Shown here: positions 10,545 to 18,953 of the stretch, piece after piece | Position numbering within the stretch: position 1 is the first letter of the stretch | Layout: each line of letters starts with the position of its first letter | From: Ancalomicrobiaceae bacterium | GTDB lineage: Bacteria; Pseudomonadota; Alphaproteobacteria; Rhizobiales; Ancalomicrobiaceae | Direction of reading: 5' to 3' | Assembly (NCBI GenBank): GCA_031291575.1 | Contig: JARLIT010000177.1 | Span: 1-51,308 of the forward strand | DNA: 51,308 nt | Position numbers and translations under genes: made by a program | Notes under the pieces: model-generated | What the model saw: only the letters and a program-made list of their open reading frames with translations | Told to the model about the DNA's origin: nothing | The model's database searches: none

Positions 10545-11777
10545 TCAGCCCTTCGCTACCGCCGCGGCAGCCGCTGCGACGGCAGACGAGAACGTCGCCT
10601 GCAACAGGTAGCCGCCGGTCGGTGCGTCCCAGTCGAGCATCTCGCCGACGACGTGGGTGCCCGGACACTTCTTCAGTTCGAACGCCTCGTCCACTTCGTC
10701 GAACGACACGCCGCCCGCCGACGAGATCGCCCGTTCGATCGGCCGCGCCGCCGTGACGGTCACCGGCACCGCCTTGATCGCGGCGGCCAGCAGCGCCGGG
10801 TCTGCGGTCAACTCGCGGCCGTGCGCCTCGCGCAACAGCCCGATCGCCACCGCCGGCAGGCCGGCAGCCTTGCGCAGGCGATTGCTGAGGCTGTCGCCCT
10901 TGCGCGATTTCGCCAGGGCGGCGGCCAGTTGCTCAGCGCTCATGCCGGGCTTCAGATCGAGCGTCAGGCGCGCCGGTCCGGTCGCAAGCCGAGAGCGAAT
11001 CGCGGACCCGAGCGCATAGATAGCGCCACCCTCGATGCCTTCTTCGGTGATCACTGCTTCGCCCTTGACGGCGCTGCCATCGGGCGTGCCGGCGAGGCGG
11101 ACGGCCAGCCGCTTCAAGGGTTCGCCGGCAAATTTCTGGCGGAAGATGTCGCTCCACTCGACCGCATAGCCGCAGTTCGACGGCGTCAGCCCGGTAACCG
11201 CGATGCCGCGGGCGCGCAAGATCTCCACCCACGCTCCATCCGAACCGAGCCTCGGCCAGGAGGCGCCGCCGAGCGCCAGGACGGTCGCATCGGCCGCCGG
11301 TACGGCGACCAGCCCGTCCGGACCATTGAAGCTGAGTCCACCGGCTGCATCCCACCCCAGCCAGCGCATGCGGGACTGGAATTGAACGCCGAGATCGCCG
11401 AGCCACTTGGCCCAGGCCCGCAAGAGCGGCGAAGCCTTCATCGCCTTCGGGAACACCCGTCCGCTCGAGCCGACGAAGGTCTCGACGCCGAGGTCCTCGG
11501 CCCAGGCGATCACGGCCTCAGGCGGGAAGGCCCGGATCGCTGGCTCCAGCCGCTCGCGACCTGCGCCGTAGCGGCTGAGGAAGGTCTCCAGCGGCTCGGA
11601 ATGGGTGAGATTCAGCCCGCCACGCCCAGCCATCAGGAACTTGCGCGCCATCGACGGCATGCGGTCGTAAACGTCGACCGCCCAGCCGGCCGACGCCAGT
11701 CGCTCGGCCGCCATCAGCCCGCCGGGACCTGCGCCGATGACGACGGCGCGCTTGCGGGTGGAGGAGGGTGAGGACAT
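10545..11777 (-). CDS. BaiN/HI0933-like NAD(P)/FAD-dependent oxidoreductase (PP_4765-type flavoprotein)
   Basis: 410 residues. The dinucleotide-binding motif VVIGAGPGGLMAAERLASAG spans residues 12-31, followed by the family-typical RKFLMAGRGGLNLTHSEPL. Further family marks are GSSGRVFPKAMKASPLLRAW and the C-terminal TKxxG-like region ISSAGGVSFDEVDEAFELKK with GTHVVGEMLDWDAPTGGY. It belongs to the HI0933-like flavoproteins, whose physiological substrate is poorly known. It is followed upstream on the same strand by the CDF transporter with a gap of about 100 bases. Confidence 0.9.
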   Translation of the reverse strand: MSSPSSTRKRAVVIGAGPGGLMAAERLASAGWAVDVYDRMPSMARKFLMAGRGGLNLTHSEPLETFLSRYGAGRERLEPAIRAFPPEAVIAWAEDLGVETFVGSSGRVFPKAMKASPLLRAWAKWLGDLGVQFQSRMRWLGWDAAGGLSFNGPDGLVAVPAADATVLALGGASWPRLGSDGAWVEILRARGIAVTGLTPSNCGYAVEWSDIFRQKFAGEPLKRLAVRLAGTPDGSAVKGEAVITEEGIEGGAIYALGSAIRSRLATGPARLTLDLKPGMSAEQLAAALAKSRKGDSLSNRLRKAAGLPAVAIGLLREAHGRELTADPALLAAAIKAVPVTVTAARPIERAISSAGGVSFDEVDEAFELKKCPGTHVVGEMLDWDAPTGGYLLQATFSSAVAAAAAAVAKG

Positions 11778-11881
11778 GGCATGCTCCGGGGGGTGAACGG
11801 CGACAGCCGCCGCGCATCGCTCGCTATCGGCCTCGGCCGGTCCGAATGCAAGCCGGTTGCCGCCTCGAGGTCGCCTGCGGC

Positions 11882-13369
11882 TCAGTCCAGACCATTGCCG
11901 TTGTCGTCGCCATTGGCTGTCAGCCCAGGCGCCCGGTCGGGATGCACCACGCCATCGGGTTCGGCATGGCCGATGGCCCGCTTGACGTCGGGCCGCGCGG
12001 CCGTCAGCGCCCGCTCCAAGTCGTCGATGGCCGTATGCACATCGTTGACGGACGTTCCTGGCGGCAGCTTGCAGTGGAAATTGACGATGACGCCTTCATC
12101 AGTGCGCCGTGCCCGGACATTGTGGACGTTGCGCGCCCGGCCGCGGGCATCCGCCGCTCGGGCCAGGATGGTGAGGATCTCGTTGGTCTCGTCGAGCGGC
12201 AGATCGAGCCCGGACAGCCGGTCAAGCAGGAGCGGCTCGATATGGGTTTCGATCTCGAGCGGCGTGGCCAGTTCGAAAGCGATGGCGTTTTCCAGTTCGG
12301 TGGCGATCCTGTGCGCCTCGTCGAGCGGCATGGCCCCGACGACCTCAAGGTCGAGCGAGATCGCCAGCCGCTGGCCGGCGACCTGCTGCACCGTCACGTG
12401 GTGGACGGCGAGCGCCCGGTCGCGGGCGATCACCATCACCCGGTCGTGGATGGTCTCGTCGTCGAGCGCCCGCGGCTGGGCGATAACCGAAGCCTCGGCC
12501 TCCGGCATCACCTCCTTGAGCGAGGTGATCAACGCCCGCTTGACGTTGGCGATGTCCTGCATCGAGCGGGTGCGGCTGACCGCGACCTCGATGTCGATGA
12601 AGATGACACTGCCGGCCGGGCGCATCCTCAGTCGTTCGACGGCGACGACGCCCGGCACCCGTTCGGCGACGGCCCTGACCCGTTCAGCGGCGCCCTCCGG
12701 CGCGGCGTCGAGCAGCGCATTGAACGTCCGCCGCCCGAGCTGCCAGGCGGCATGGGCGATGAAGGCCGAGACGATGATGGCGGCGAAGGCATCCGCCGTC
12801 GCCCAGCCGAGCAGAACGAGGGCGAGGCCGACGAAGACGCAGGCCGAACTCCACATGTCCGACGCGAAGTGCAGGGCATCGGCTTCCAGCGCCGCGCTCT
12901 TGGTCTCTCTCGCCGTCTTCGCCAGGAGGTGCGACCGCCAGAAGTCGACGCCGATCGAGACGAGCAGCACGACGAAGGCAACCGGATTGGCATCGACGTC
13001 GTTATGGCCGCCGATCAGCCGCATGATCGCTTCGTAGATGATTCCGAGGCTGACGATCAGCAGCAGCCCGGTCTCGATCAGCGAGGCGACGCTCTCGATC
13101 TTGGCATGGCCGTAGTTGTGCTGCTCGTCCGCCGGCTGGTCGGAGACGCGCACGGCGAAAAAGGTGATCAGCGTCGCCCCGACATCAAGCAGACTGTGGA
13201 TGGCGTCCGACAGCAACCCGAGCGAACCCGTCCACAGGGCCGCGGTGAACTTCAGGATCGTGATCGCCGAGGACGCGAGGATCGAGTTGAAGGCGACGTT
13301 CGCCTTGATCGAGGTGATGGAAGCGGTTTCGGTCATGGGCGCTCGCGCAGGGCTGGATTCGTCGGGCAT
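11882..13369 (-). CDS. Cation diffusion facilitator family transporter
   Basis: About 495 residues. The membrane domain contains five to six helices with SDAIHSLLDVG (metal-site Asp/His in TM2), HNYGHAKIE and EADALHFASDMWSSA (TM5 site). It exports divalent cations such as Zn, Fe, Co or Mn. After residue about 200 there are two consecutive cytoplasmic ferredoxin-like dimerisation regions (VPGVVAVERLRMRPAG... and a second ending in VIVNFHCKLPPGTSVNDVH), making it longer than the usual 300-residue CDF. The start is uncertain: ATG 13369, ATG 13336 or GTG 13402 are in frame, and none has a clear Shine-Dalgarno. Confidence 0.9.
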   Translation of the reverse strand: MPDESSPARAPMTETASITSIKANVAFNSILASSAITILKFTAALWTGSLGLLSDAIHSLLDVGATLITFFAVRVSDQPADEQHNYGHAKIESVASLIETGLLLIVSLGIIYEAIMRLIGGHNDVDANPVAFVVLLVSIGVDFWRSHLLAKTARETKSAALEADALHFASDMWSSACVFVGLALVLLGWATADAFAAIIVSAFIAHAAWQLGRRTFNALLDAAPEGAAERVRAVAERVPGVVAVERLRMRPAGSVIFIDIEVAVSRTRSMQDIANVKRALITSLKEVMPEAEASVIAQPRALDDETIHDRVMVIARDRALAVHHVTVQQVAGQRLAISLDLEVVGAMPLDEAHRIATELENAIAFELATPLEIETHIEPLLLDRLSGLDLPLDETNEILTILARAADARGRARNVHNVRARRTDEGVIVNFHCKLPPGTSVNDVHTAIDDLERALTAARPDVKRAIGHAEPDGVVHPDRAPGLTANGDDNGNGLD

Positions 13370-13574
13370 CTGCTGGCCGCCGGTTCGGATCGGAGTGGCC
13401 ACGCGGCCGCCCGCCGGCTCGCCCGAGGTTTAGTCCAGATCGTTGGAAACTGCTACGGCGGCGGAAACATGGCGGCACGACGTTGGAGGATCCGGCATTT
13501 CCGGTTGCGAACGGCCAAGCGGATGACTTAATGGAAGCGGGACAGTCCGGCGGATCAGAGGAGGTGCGCGGCAC

Positions 13575-14162
13575 GTGGTCGATACCCGTCTGACGATTCT
13601 CCTCATCGACGAGAATCCCGTGCGCAGTGCCATCCTCGAAGATGGGCTGCGGGAGGCCGGCTATACCAACATCGTCCACCTCGACACGACGCACGAATTG
13701 TTGCGCCGCGTCTTCTCCGTCGACCCGGACGTGATCCTCATCGACCTCGCCAATCCCAGCCGCGACGTGCTCGAACAGATGTTCCAGGTGTCGCGCACGG
13801 TGAAGCGGCCGGTCGCGGTGTTCGTCGACCAGTCAGATACCGCCATGATCGAAGCGGCGGTCGATGCCGGGGTTTCGGCCTATATCGTCGATGGTCTGAA
13901 GAAGGAGCGCATCAAGCCCATCCTCGACATGACCATCTCGCGCTTCAACGCGTTCGACCGGCTGTCGCGCGAACTCGAACAGGCGCGCTCCGAGCTGGCC
14001 GAGCGCAAGGTCATCGAACGCGCCAAGGGAATCCTGATGAAGAGCCGCGGCATCGGCGAGGAGGAGGCCTTCGTGCTCCTGCGCAAGACCGCGATGAACG
14101 AGAAGAAGAAACTGGCCGAGATCGCGCAGAGCGTGGTCACCGCGGCGCAGCTTCTGGGGTAA
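13575..14162 (+). CDS. nasT: ANTAR domain response regulator (NasT-like)
   Basis: 195 residues. An N-terminal receiver-like domain (LLIDENPVRSAILEDGL, Asp57 in ILIDLANPSRD) is followed by a coiled linker and a C-terminal ANTAR RNA-binding domain, VIERAKGILMKSRGIGEEEAF. NasT binds two-hairpin leaders and prevents premature termination of nitrate/nitrite assimilation transcripts when released from NasS. The receiver lacks the usual late Lys-Pro pair (it reads YIVDGLKK), consistent with control by partner binding rather than phosphorylation. GTG start with a GAGGAGGTG ribosome site. It is followed after 15 bases by its presumed partner NasS. Confidence 0.88.
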   Translation: MVDTRLTILLIDENPVRSAILEDGLREAGYTNIVHLDTTHELLRRVFSVDPDVILIDLANPSRDVLEQMFQVSRTVKRPVAVFVDQSDTAMIEAAVDAGVSAYIVDGLKKERIKPILDMTISRFNAFDRLSRELEQARSELAERKVIERAKGILMKSRGIGEEEAFVLLRKTAMNEKKKLAEIAQSVVTAAQLLG

Positions 14163-14177
14163 AGGACCGACAGCGAG

Positions 14178-15404
14178 ATGGCGATCGACCGCATCGAGGC
14201 AACGCGCGACGACGGCATTGCCGACCTGGTAAGCCCCCGGGCGCCGCAGCCGGTGCGCGAGGCGGTGACGGCCGGATTCGTCGCGCTCGTCGACTGCGCG
14301 CCGCTGATCGTCGCCCGCGACAAGGGCTTTGCCGAGAGCGAAGGGCTCGACCTCACGCTGGTGCGCGAGACCTCCTGGGCCAACATCCGCGATCGCATCT
14401 TCCTCGGCCATTTCGACGCCGCGCAGATGCTGGCGCCGATGACGATCGCGGCCACGCTGGGGCTCGGCCTGCCGGCGGCGGCCGTCGTCGTCCCGCAGGT
14501 GCTGGACCTGAACGGCAACGCCATCGCCGTGACGACAGCGGTGAAGGACGCCATGCGCCGGACCGGCGATGCCGGCGATCTCGACCGTCCTGCGGCGGCG
14601 GGAGCGGCGCTGAACCGCGTCGTTGCGGCCAGACGCGAGGTGGGCGAACCGCCGCTGACCTTCGGCATGACCTATCCGTTCTCAAGTCACAACTACGAAT
14701 TGCGTTATTGGCTGGCGAGCGCCGGCATCGATCCGGAGCGCGATGTCCGGCTGATGGTGGTGCCGCCGCCGATGATGGCGGCGACCATGTCGGCGGGCCA
14801 TATCGATGGCTATTGCGTCGGTGCGCCCTGGCCGACGGTTTCGGTCGCCGCCGGCATCGGCCACGTGGTGGCGACCTCCGTCGCGCTGAAGCCCGGCAGC
14901 ATGGAAAAGGTGCTCGGGGTGAGAAAGCTCTGGGCAGACCGTCATCCCGAACGGCTCGACGCGCTCGTTCGCGCTGTCACGGCAGCCTGCGCGTGGTGCG
15001 ACGATGCGGCGAACCGGCCGGAACTGGCCCATCTCCTCGCCCAACCGGGCATCCTCGACGTGTCGGCGGACCTCATCCTGGCGGCCCTGTCCGGCCGCAT
15101 CCTGACCGATCCCGGTGTGGCTGCCGAGCCGGTTGCCAACTACTTGCGCTTTTCCGGCCGTAACCGTCCGAGCCTTGCCGGCGCGCGCTGGTATGCGGCG
15201 GAAATGGTGCGGTGGGGGCAGGCGGCGAAGCTTGCTGCGGTGCTCGACGCGACCGAGGCCACCTTCCGCCCCGATCTTTACGACCGGGCGCTCGGACTTG
15301 CCGCTCCGGCCTCGGCAGACCGGCCGGTGACGCTGTTCGACGGCGTGAGTTTCGATGCGGGCAATCCCGCCGCCTACCTGAAGCAAATCGGCATGGCGGG
15401 CTGA
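14178..15404 (+). CDS. nasS: NasS/NrtA-like nitrate-sensing protein
   Basis: 408 residues of the CmpA/NrtA periplasmic-binding fold. The segments VTAGFVALVDCAPLIVARDKG, ETSWANIRDRIFLGHFDAAQML, TFGMTYPFSSHNYELRYWLA and AGHIDGYCVGAPWP are typical of the nitrate-binding group. There is no signal peptide or lipobox, which points to a cytoplasmic NasS sensor that sequesters NasT rather than a transporter subunit. It follows nasT closely. No nitrate transporter or reductase genes are in the window. Confidence 0.85.
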   Translation: MAIDRIEATRDDGIADLVSPRAPQPVREAVTAGFVALVDCAPLIVARDKGFAESEGLDLTLVRETSWANIRDRIFLGHFDAAQMLAPMTIAATLGLGLPAAAVVVPQVLDLNGNAIAVTTAVKDAMRRTGDAGDLDRPAAAGAALNRVVAARREVGEPPLTFGMTYPFSSHNYELRYWLASAGIDPERDVRLMVVPPPMMAATMSAGHIDGYCVGAPWPTVSVAAGIGHVVATSVALKPGSMEKVLGVRKLWADRHPERLDALVRAVTAACAWCDDAANRPELAHLLAQPGILDVSADLILAALSGRILTDPGVAAEPVANYLRFSGRNRPSLAGARWYAAEMVRWGQAAKLAAVLDATEATFRPDLYDRALGLAAPASADRPVTLFDGVSFDAGNPAAYLKQIGMAG

Positions 15405-15815
15405 GCCGCAGGCGCCGGGCGGTCTGGGTCCGACTTCGTACCGCGCGTGCCAACCAGGCGAGAGTTGTGCCTCCCGTTTCCCCTATTGGTCGATCTTACG
15501 ACGAAGGACGCGTATCGAAGCGTCGTCCTGTCATTTGCACGAGTCTCGAATCGGCTAAGTCCTAAACGATCGTGGCGGTGGCAACGGTCGGGTCCGGTGA
15601 CGGAATCAGTTGCCATGGCCGTCGGACGGGATAATGCAGTTGCCGACCGGGACGTCCCGGTCGCGACGGTGGTGCGGTGCCGCTTGGCGGAGGCCGCAGC
15701 GCAGAAGGTGGCGGTTGCGACGTGCCCGGCCGCAGTGCGTTCGGACATGGGACGGATCTGCCCGGACATGGTTGGGACCGATCGATCGCTTTCCGCCGAT
15801 GTGGGCGGGCCATCG
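15405..15815. other. Region between nasS and phoR with palindrome and short direct repeats
   Basis: 411 bases with no convincing gene. The phoR frame is open throughout, but its translation shows no conserved domain. Notable content: a perfect 20-bp palindrome CGACCGGGACGTCCCGGTCG at 15644-15663, CAGTTGCC twice (15608 and 15637), and CGGACATGG twice (15742 and 15763). A single CTGTCAT at 15528-15534 lacks a properly spaced partner. Confidence 0.5.
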
Positions 15816-17225
15816 ATGATCGACCGGGGAGGGTCGGGTTTGGACGAGGAGCGCGGTCAAACGGACAATGAGGCGGTCTGGCAACAGGTCGACGGGGGCC
15901 CGGACATCCGCGCGGTCGCGTTCGCCGCTGCCGCGGTGCTGGTGTTCATCCACTTCCTTGCCGGCCCGCCCGTGTGGGCGACGCTTCTCGGCTGGCTCGT
16001 CATCGTCGTCTCAGCCTGGGTTGTGCGCCGGCCGGCGGCGGCGGCGAGGCGGCTGCGCGTCGTTGCTGCACCGATCGTCTGGCCGAATTCCGCCATGAAG
16101 GCGCTCGCCGACGCGCTGCCCGATCCCTGCATCATCACCGATGCCCGCGGCATTGTCCGCTACACCAACGATCTCGCCAGTCAGCGCTTCGGCGTGGTGC
16201 CGCGCGGCGAACCGCTGAACTTCCGCCTGCGCGCCACCGCCCTCAACGACGCGCTCGAAGAAGTGGTGGCGCTCGACCATCGCCGCTCCGTCGAATGGCA
16301 GGAGAAGATCCCGACCGAGCGCTGGTTCGAGGCGCATCTGGCGCCGATCCATCTCGCTCCCGACCCGCAGGCGAGCCTGAGACGGCCCGATTTCATCGTC
16401 GTCGTCATCGAGGATCTGACCGAGCAGCGCCGCAGCGAGCGCATGCGCGCCGATTTCGTCGCCAATGCCAGCCACGAACTGCGAACGCCGCTGGCAAGTC
16501 TGACCGGCTTCATCGAGACGTTGCAGGGGCCGGCCCGCAACGATGCCCCGGCGCGCGACCGCTTCCTCGCCATCATGGCCGAGCAGGCGGCGCGCATGAA
16601 ACGGCTGATCGACGACCTCCTGTCGCTGTCGCGCATCGAGATGAAAGCGCATGTCCGTCCGGACTCACCCGTCGACCTTGCCGACATCCTGCGCCATGTC
16701 ATCGATACCCTGGCGCCACTTGCCGCCGACAATGCCGTCGCCGTCGAGTCCGCCCTGCCGGAGGGCCGCATGCCGACCCGCGGCGACCGCGACGAGTTGG
16801 TGCAGGTGTTCTCAAATCTCGTCGAAAACGCCATCAAGTATGGCGCCAGCGGCGGCCGCGTCGAGTTGGTGGCCGGTCCCGAACCGGCCGCGCCGGACCG
16901 GCCGCAATGGTGGGCGATCGCCATCCGCGACTACGGCCCGGGCATTGCCACCGAGCACCTGCCGCGGCTGACCGAACGATTCTATCGCGCCGATATCGAT
17001 TCGAGCCGGCAGAAACAGGGCACGGGCCTGGGGCTGGCTATCGTCAAACACATCCTGACCCGCCATCGCGGCAGGCTGGGTGTCGAGAGCACGCTCGGCG
17101 AGGGCGCCACCTTCACGGTGCGGCTTGAAGCGGACGCCGCCGCGCAGAGCATTGCCGAGCCGGCGGAGCCGGGCGCCGGTCCGCGCCGGCAAGGCCCGCA
17201 GCCAAGGCGTGCCCGGGCAACATAA
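15816..17225 (+). CDS. phoR: Phosphate regulon sensor histidine kinase PhoR
   Basis: About 469 residues. Two hydrophobic helices near residues 28-72 form a membrane anchor with almost no periplasmic part, as in PhoR. A PAS domain follows (ALPDPCIITDARGIVRYTND), then the H-box NASHELRTPLASL with His220, the N-box NLVENAIKYGA and the G-boxes RDYGPGIATEHLPRLTERFY and KQGTGLGLAIVKHIL. It phosphorylates PhoB under phosphate limitation. The start is uncertain: ATG 15816 is used here, but TTG 15840 has the better ribosome site (GGGGAGGG). phoU and phoB follow on the same strand. Confidence 0.88.
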   Translation: MIDRGGSGLDEERGQTDNEAVWQQVDGGPDIRAVAFAAAAVLVFIHFLAGPPVWATLLGWLVIVVSAWVVRRPAAAARRLRVVAAPIVWPNSAMKALADALPDPCIITDARGIVRYTNDLASQRFGVVPRGEPLNFRLRATALNDALEEVVALDHRRSVEWQEKIPTERWFEAHLAPIHLAPDPQASLRRPDFIVVVIEDLTEQRRSERMRADFVANASHELRTPLASLTGFIETLQGPARNDAPARDRFLAIMAEQAARMKRLIDDLLSLSRIEMKAHVRPDSPVDLADILRHVIDTLAPLAADNAVAVESALPEGRMPTRGDRDELVQVFSNLVENAIKYGASGGRVELVAGPEPAAPDRPQWWAIAIRDYGPGIATEHLPRLTERFYRADIDSSRQKQGTGLGLAIVKHILTRHRGRLGVESTLGEGATFTVRLEADAAAQSIAEPAEPGAGPRRQGPQPRRARAT

Positions 17226-17249
17226 AGCGCTGTACGTCAATATGTTAAT

Positions 17250-17282
17250 CTGTCAAAAAAAGTCCATCCGGATGTCATAGAA
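17250..17282 (+). promoter_or_regulatory. Degenerate Pho-box-like repeats upstream of phoU
   Basis: Three 11-bp units can be laid end to end: CTGTCAAAAAA (17250), AGTCCATCCGG (17261) and ATGTCATAGAA (17272). The first and third resemble the PhoB half-site CTGTCAT and the middle one is poor. The intergenic segment is AT-rich relative to its surroundings. It is suggestive only. Confidence 0.25.
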
Positions 17283-17418
17283 CAGGCGTGCCCGTAGCGC
17301 GAAGGCGCTGGGCCCGGAATTGGACGTGCCACCGGGCTCCGGCACCGTGCGGGTTGCGGGGCGAGACGAAGTTGCGGGAGACCGGAGATGGTCGCCCATC
17401 CAAAGGGGAAACCGACCG

Positions 17419-18132
17419 ATGGCGGATCATACTGTTACCTCCTTCGACCAGGAACTGAAGGGCTTGACCACCAAGATCGCCGAAATGGGCGGTTTGGCTG
17501 AGGGTCTCGTCGGAGACGCCGTGACGGCGCTGACCCGCATGGACACCGAACTGGCGCACAAGGTGATGATCACCGATGCCCGGCTCGACCGCCTGCAGCA
17601 GGAGATCGAGGAGCGCACCATTCTCGTCATCGCCCGTCGTCAGCCGATGGCGCTGGACCTGCGGGAGATCATGGCGGCGCTCAGGATCTCCAACGACCTC
17701 GAGCGGGTCGGCGATCTTGCCAAGAACATTGCCAAGCGGGTTACCGCCATGCAGGGCAATTTCGCCGCCAAGAAGCTGGTAATCGGCGTCGAACATCTCT
17801 CCGAGATCGCGCTGGAGCAGTTGAAGGATGTGCTTGATGCCTACGCGCTGCGCGATCATGCCGCGGCGTTGCAGGTCAGGAAGCGTGACGACGAGATCGA
17901 TGCGCTCTACACCTCGCTGTTCCGCGAGCTCCTCACCTACATGATGGAAGATCCGCGCAACATCACGTTCTGCACGCATCTCCTGTTCTGTGCCAAGAAC
18001 ATCGAGCGCATCGGCGATCACGCTACCAACATCGCCGAGACGGTTTACTTCGTCTCCACCGGCGAACAGCTGACCACCGAACGCCACAAGAGCGACGAAA
18101 CCAGCACGCTCGCGTCGCCGGACGCCAAGTGA
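17419..18132 (+). CDS. phoU: Phosphate signaling complex protein PhoU
   Basis: 237 residues from ATG 17419, chosen for the AAAGGGGA ribosome site and the family start. It contains two PhoU helical bundles with the metal-binding E/DxxxD-type motifs, seen as ISNDLERVGDLAKNIAKRV in the first and NIERIGDHATNIAETVYF in the second. PhoU links the Pst transporter to PhoR and keeps the regulon off when phosphate is plentiful. It lies between phoR and phoB, but the pstSCAB genes that usually precede phoU are missing here. Confidence 0.96.
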   Translation: MADHTVTSFDQELKGLTTKIAEMGGLAEGLVGDAVTALTRMDTELAHKVMITDARLDRLQQEIEERTILVIARRQPMALDLREIMAALRISNDLERVGDLAKNIAKRVTAMQGNFAAKKLVIGVEHLSEIALEQLKDVLDAYALRDHAAALQVRKRDDEIDALYTSLFRELLTYMMEDPRNITFCTHLLFCAKNIERIGDHATNIAETVYFVSTGEQLTTERHKSDETSTLASPDAK

Positions 18133-18186
18133 TCGGCGCCTTGCGACTGCCCCCCGTGACATCCGTCCGACCGAGGTGAGCCGTCC

Positions 18187-18888
18187 ATGGCCCGCGTGCT
18201 GATCGTCGAAGATGAAGAACCTCTGAGCCTCGTGCTGCGCTACAACCTCGAGGCGGAGGGGTATGAGGTTGAAACCTGTCTGCGTGGCGACGAGGCCGAC
18301 ACGCGGCTGAAGGAATCGCCGCCGGATCTCCTGGTGCTCGACTGGATGCTGCCGGGCCTGTCCGGCATCGAGTTGTGCCGGCGCCTCAGGGCACGACAGG
18401 AGACCGAGCGCCTGCCGATCATCATGCTGACGGCGCGCGGCGAGGAATCCGAGCGCATCCGCGGCCTGTCGACCGGCGCCGACGACTATGTGGTCAAGCC
18501 GTTTTCGATGCCCGAACTGATGGCGCGCGTGCGTGCCATGCTGCGGCGGACCCGGCCGGAGCTTGTCTCCACGCTTCTGCGCGCCGGGGACATCGAACTC
18601 GATCGCGAGACCCATCGCGTCCGCCGTTCGAACCGCGAGGTCCACCTTGGGCCGACCGAATTCCGCCTTCTGGAATTTCTGATGCAGTCGCCGGGCCGCG
18701 TGTTCAGTCGTGAACAGCTGTTGGACGGCGTCTGGGGCCGCGACGTCTATGTCGATGAGCGCACCGTCGACGTGCATGTCGGACGGCTCAGGAAGGCAAT
18801 CAATCGCGGCCGCGACAAGGACCCGATCCGCACCGTGCGCGGCTCTGGGTATTCCTTCGACGACCAGTTCGCCGGCGCCGTGGTCTGA
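18187..18888 (+). CDS. phoB: Phosphate regulon response regulator PhoB
   Basis: 233 residues. The receiver domain has acidic pocket Glu8-Asp9, phospho-acceptor Asp52 in VLDWMLPG, and Lys in VVKPFSMPEL. The C-terminal OmpR/PhoB winged helix ends with VGRLRKAINRGRDKDPIRTVRGSGYSF. It is the DNA-binding partner of PhoR and activates phosphate-starvation genes at Pho boxes. A strong GAGGTGA Shine-Dalgarno is seven bases from the ATG. It lies 54 bases after phoU, in a probable phoR-phoU-phoB operon. Confidence 0.96.
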   Translation: MARVLIVEDEEPLSLVLRYNLEAEGYEVETCLRGDEADTRLKESPPDLLVLDWMLPGLSGIELCRRLRARQETERLPIIMLTARGEESERIRGLSTGADDYVVKPFSMPELMARVRAMLRRTRPELVSTLLRAGDIELDRETHRVRRSNREVHLGPTEFRLLEFLMQSPGRVFSREQLLDGVWGRDVYVDERTVDVHVGRLRKAINRGRDKDPIRTVRGSGYSFDDQFAGAVV

Positions 18889-18953
18889 AGGTCCGATCGG
18901 CGTCCGCCGGGCGCAAGGCCCCGCGATTGCACGGGTCGTTCAGCCAAGCGGCC

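Noticed and set aside
11768..13531. A 587-codon plus-strand open frame opposite the flavoprotein and CDF genes
   Set aside because: Its translation is Arg/Asp/Gly-rich with no domain, and it is the complement of two well-supported minus-strand genes; a by-product of high GC.
13403..13574. ANTAR target hairpins in the leader of nasT
   Set aside because: A small CCGG-CATTT-CCGG hairpin is present, but loops do not fit the hexaloop consensus and there is no paired second hairpin or terminator.
15528..15534. Pho box upstream of phoR
   Set aside because: Only a single CTGTCAT half-site; the sequence 11 bases either side does not match.
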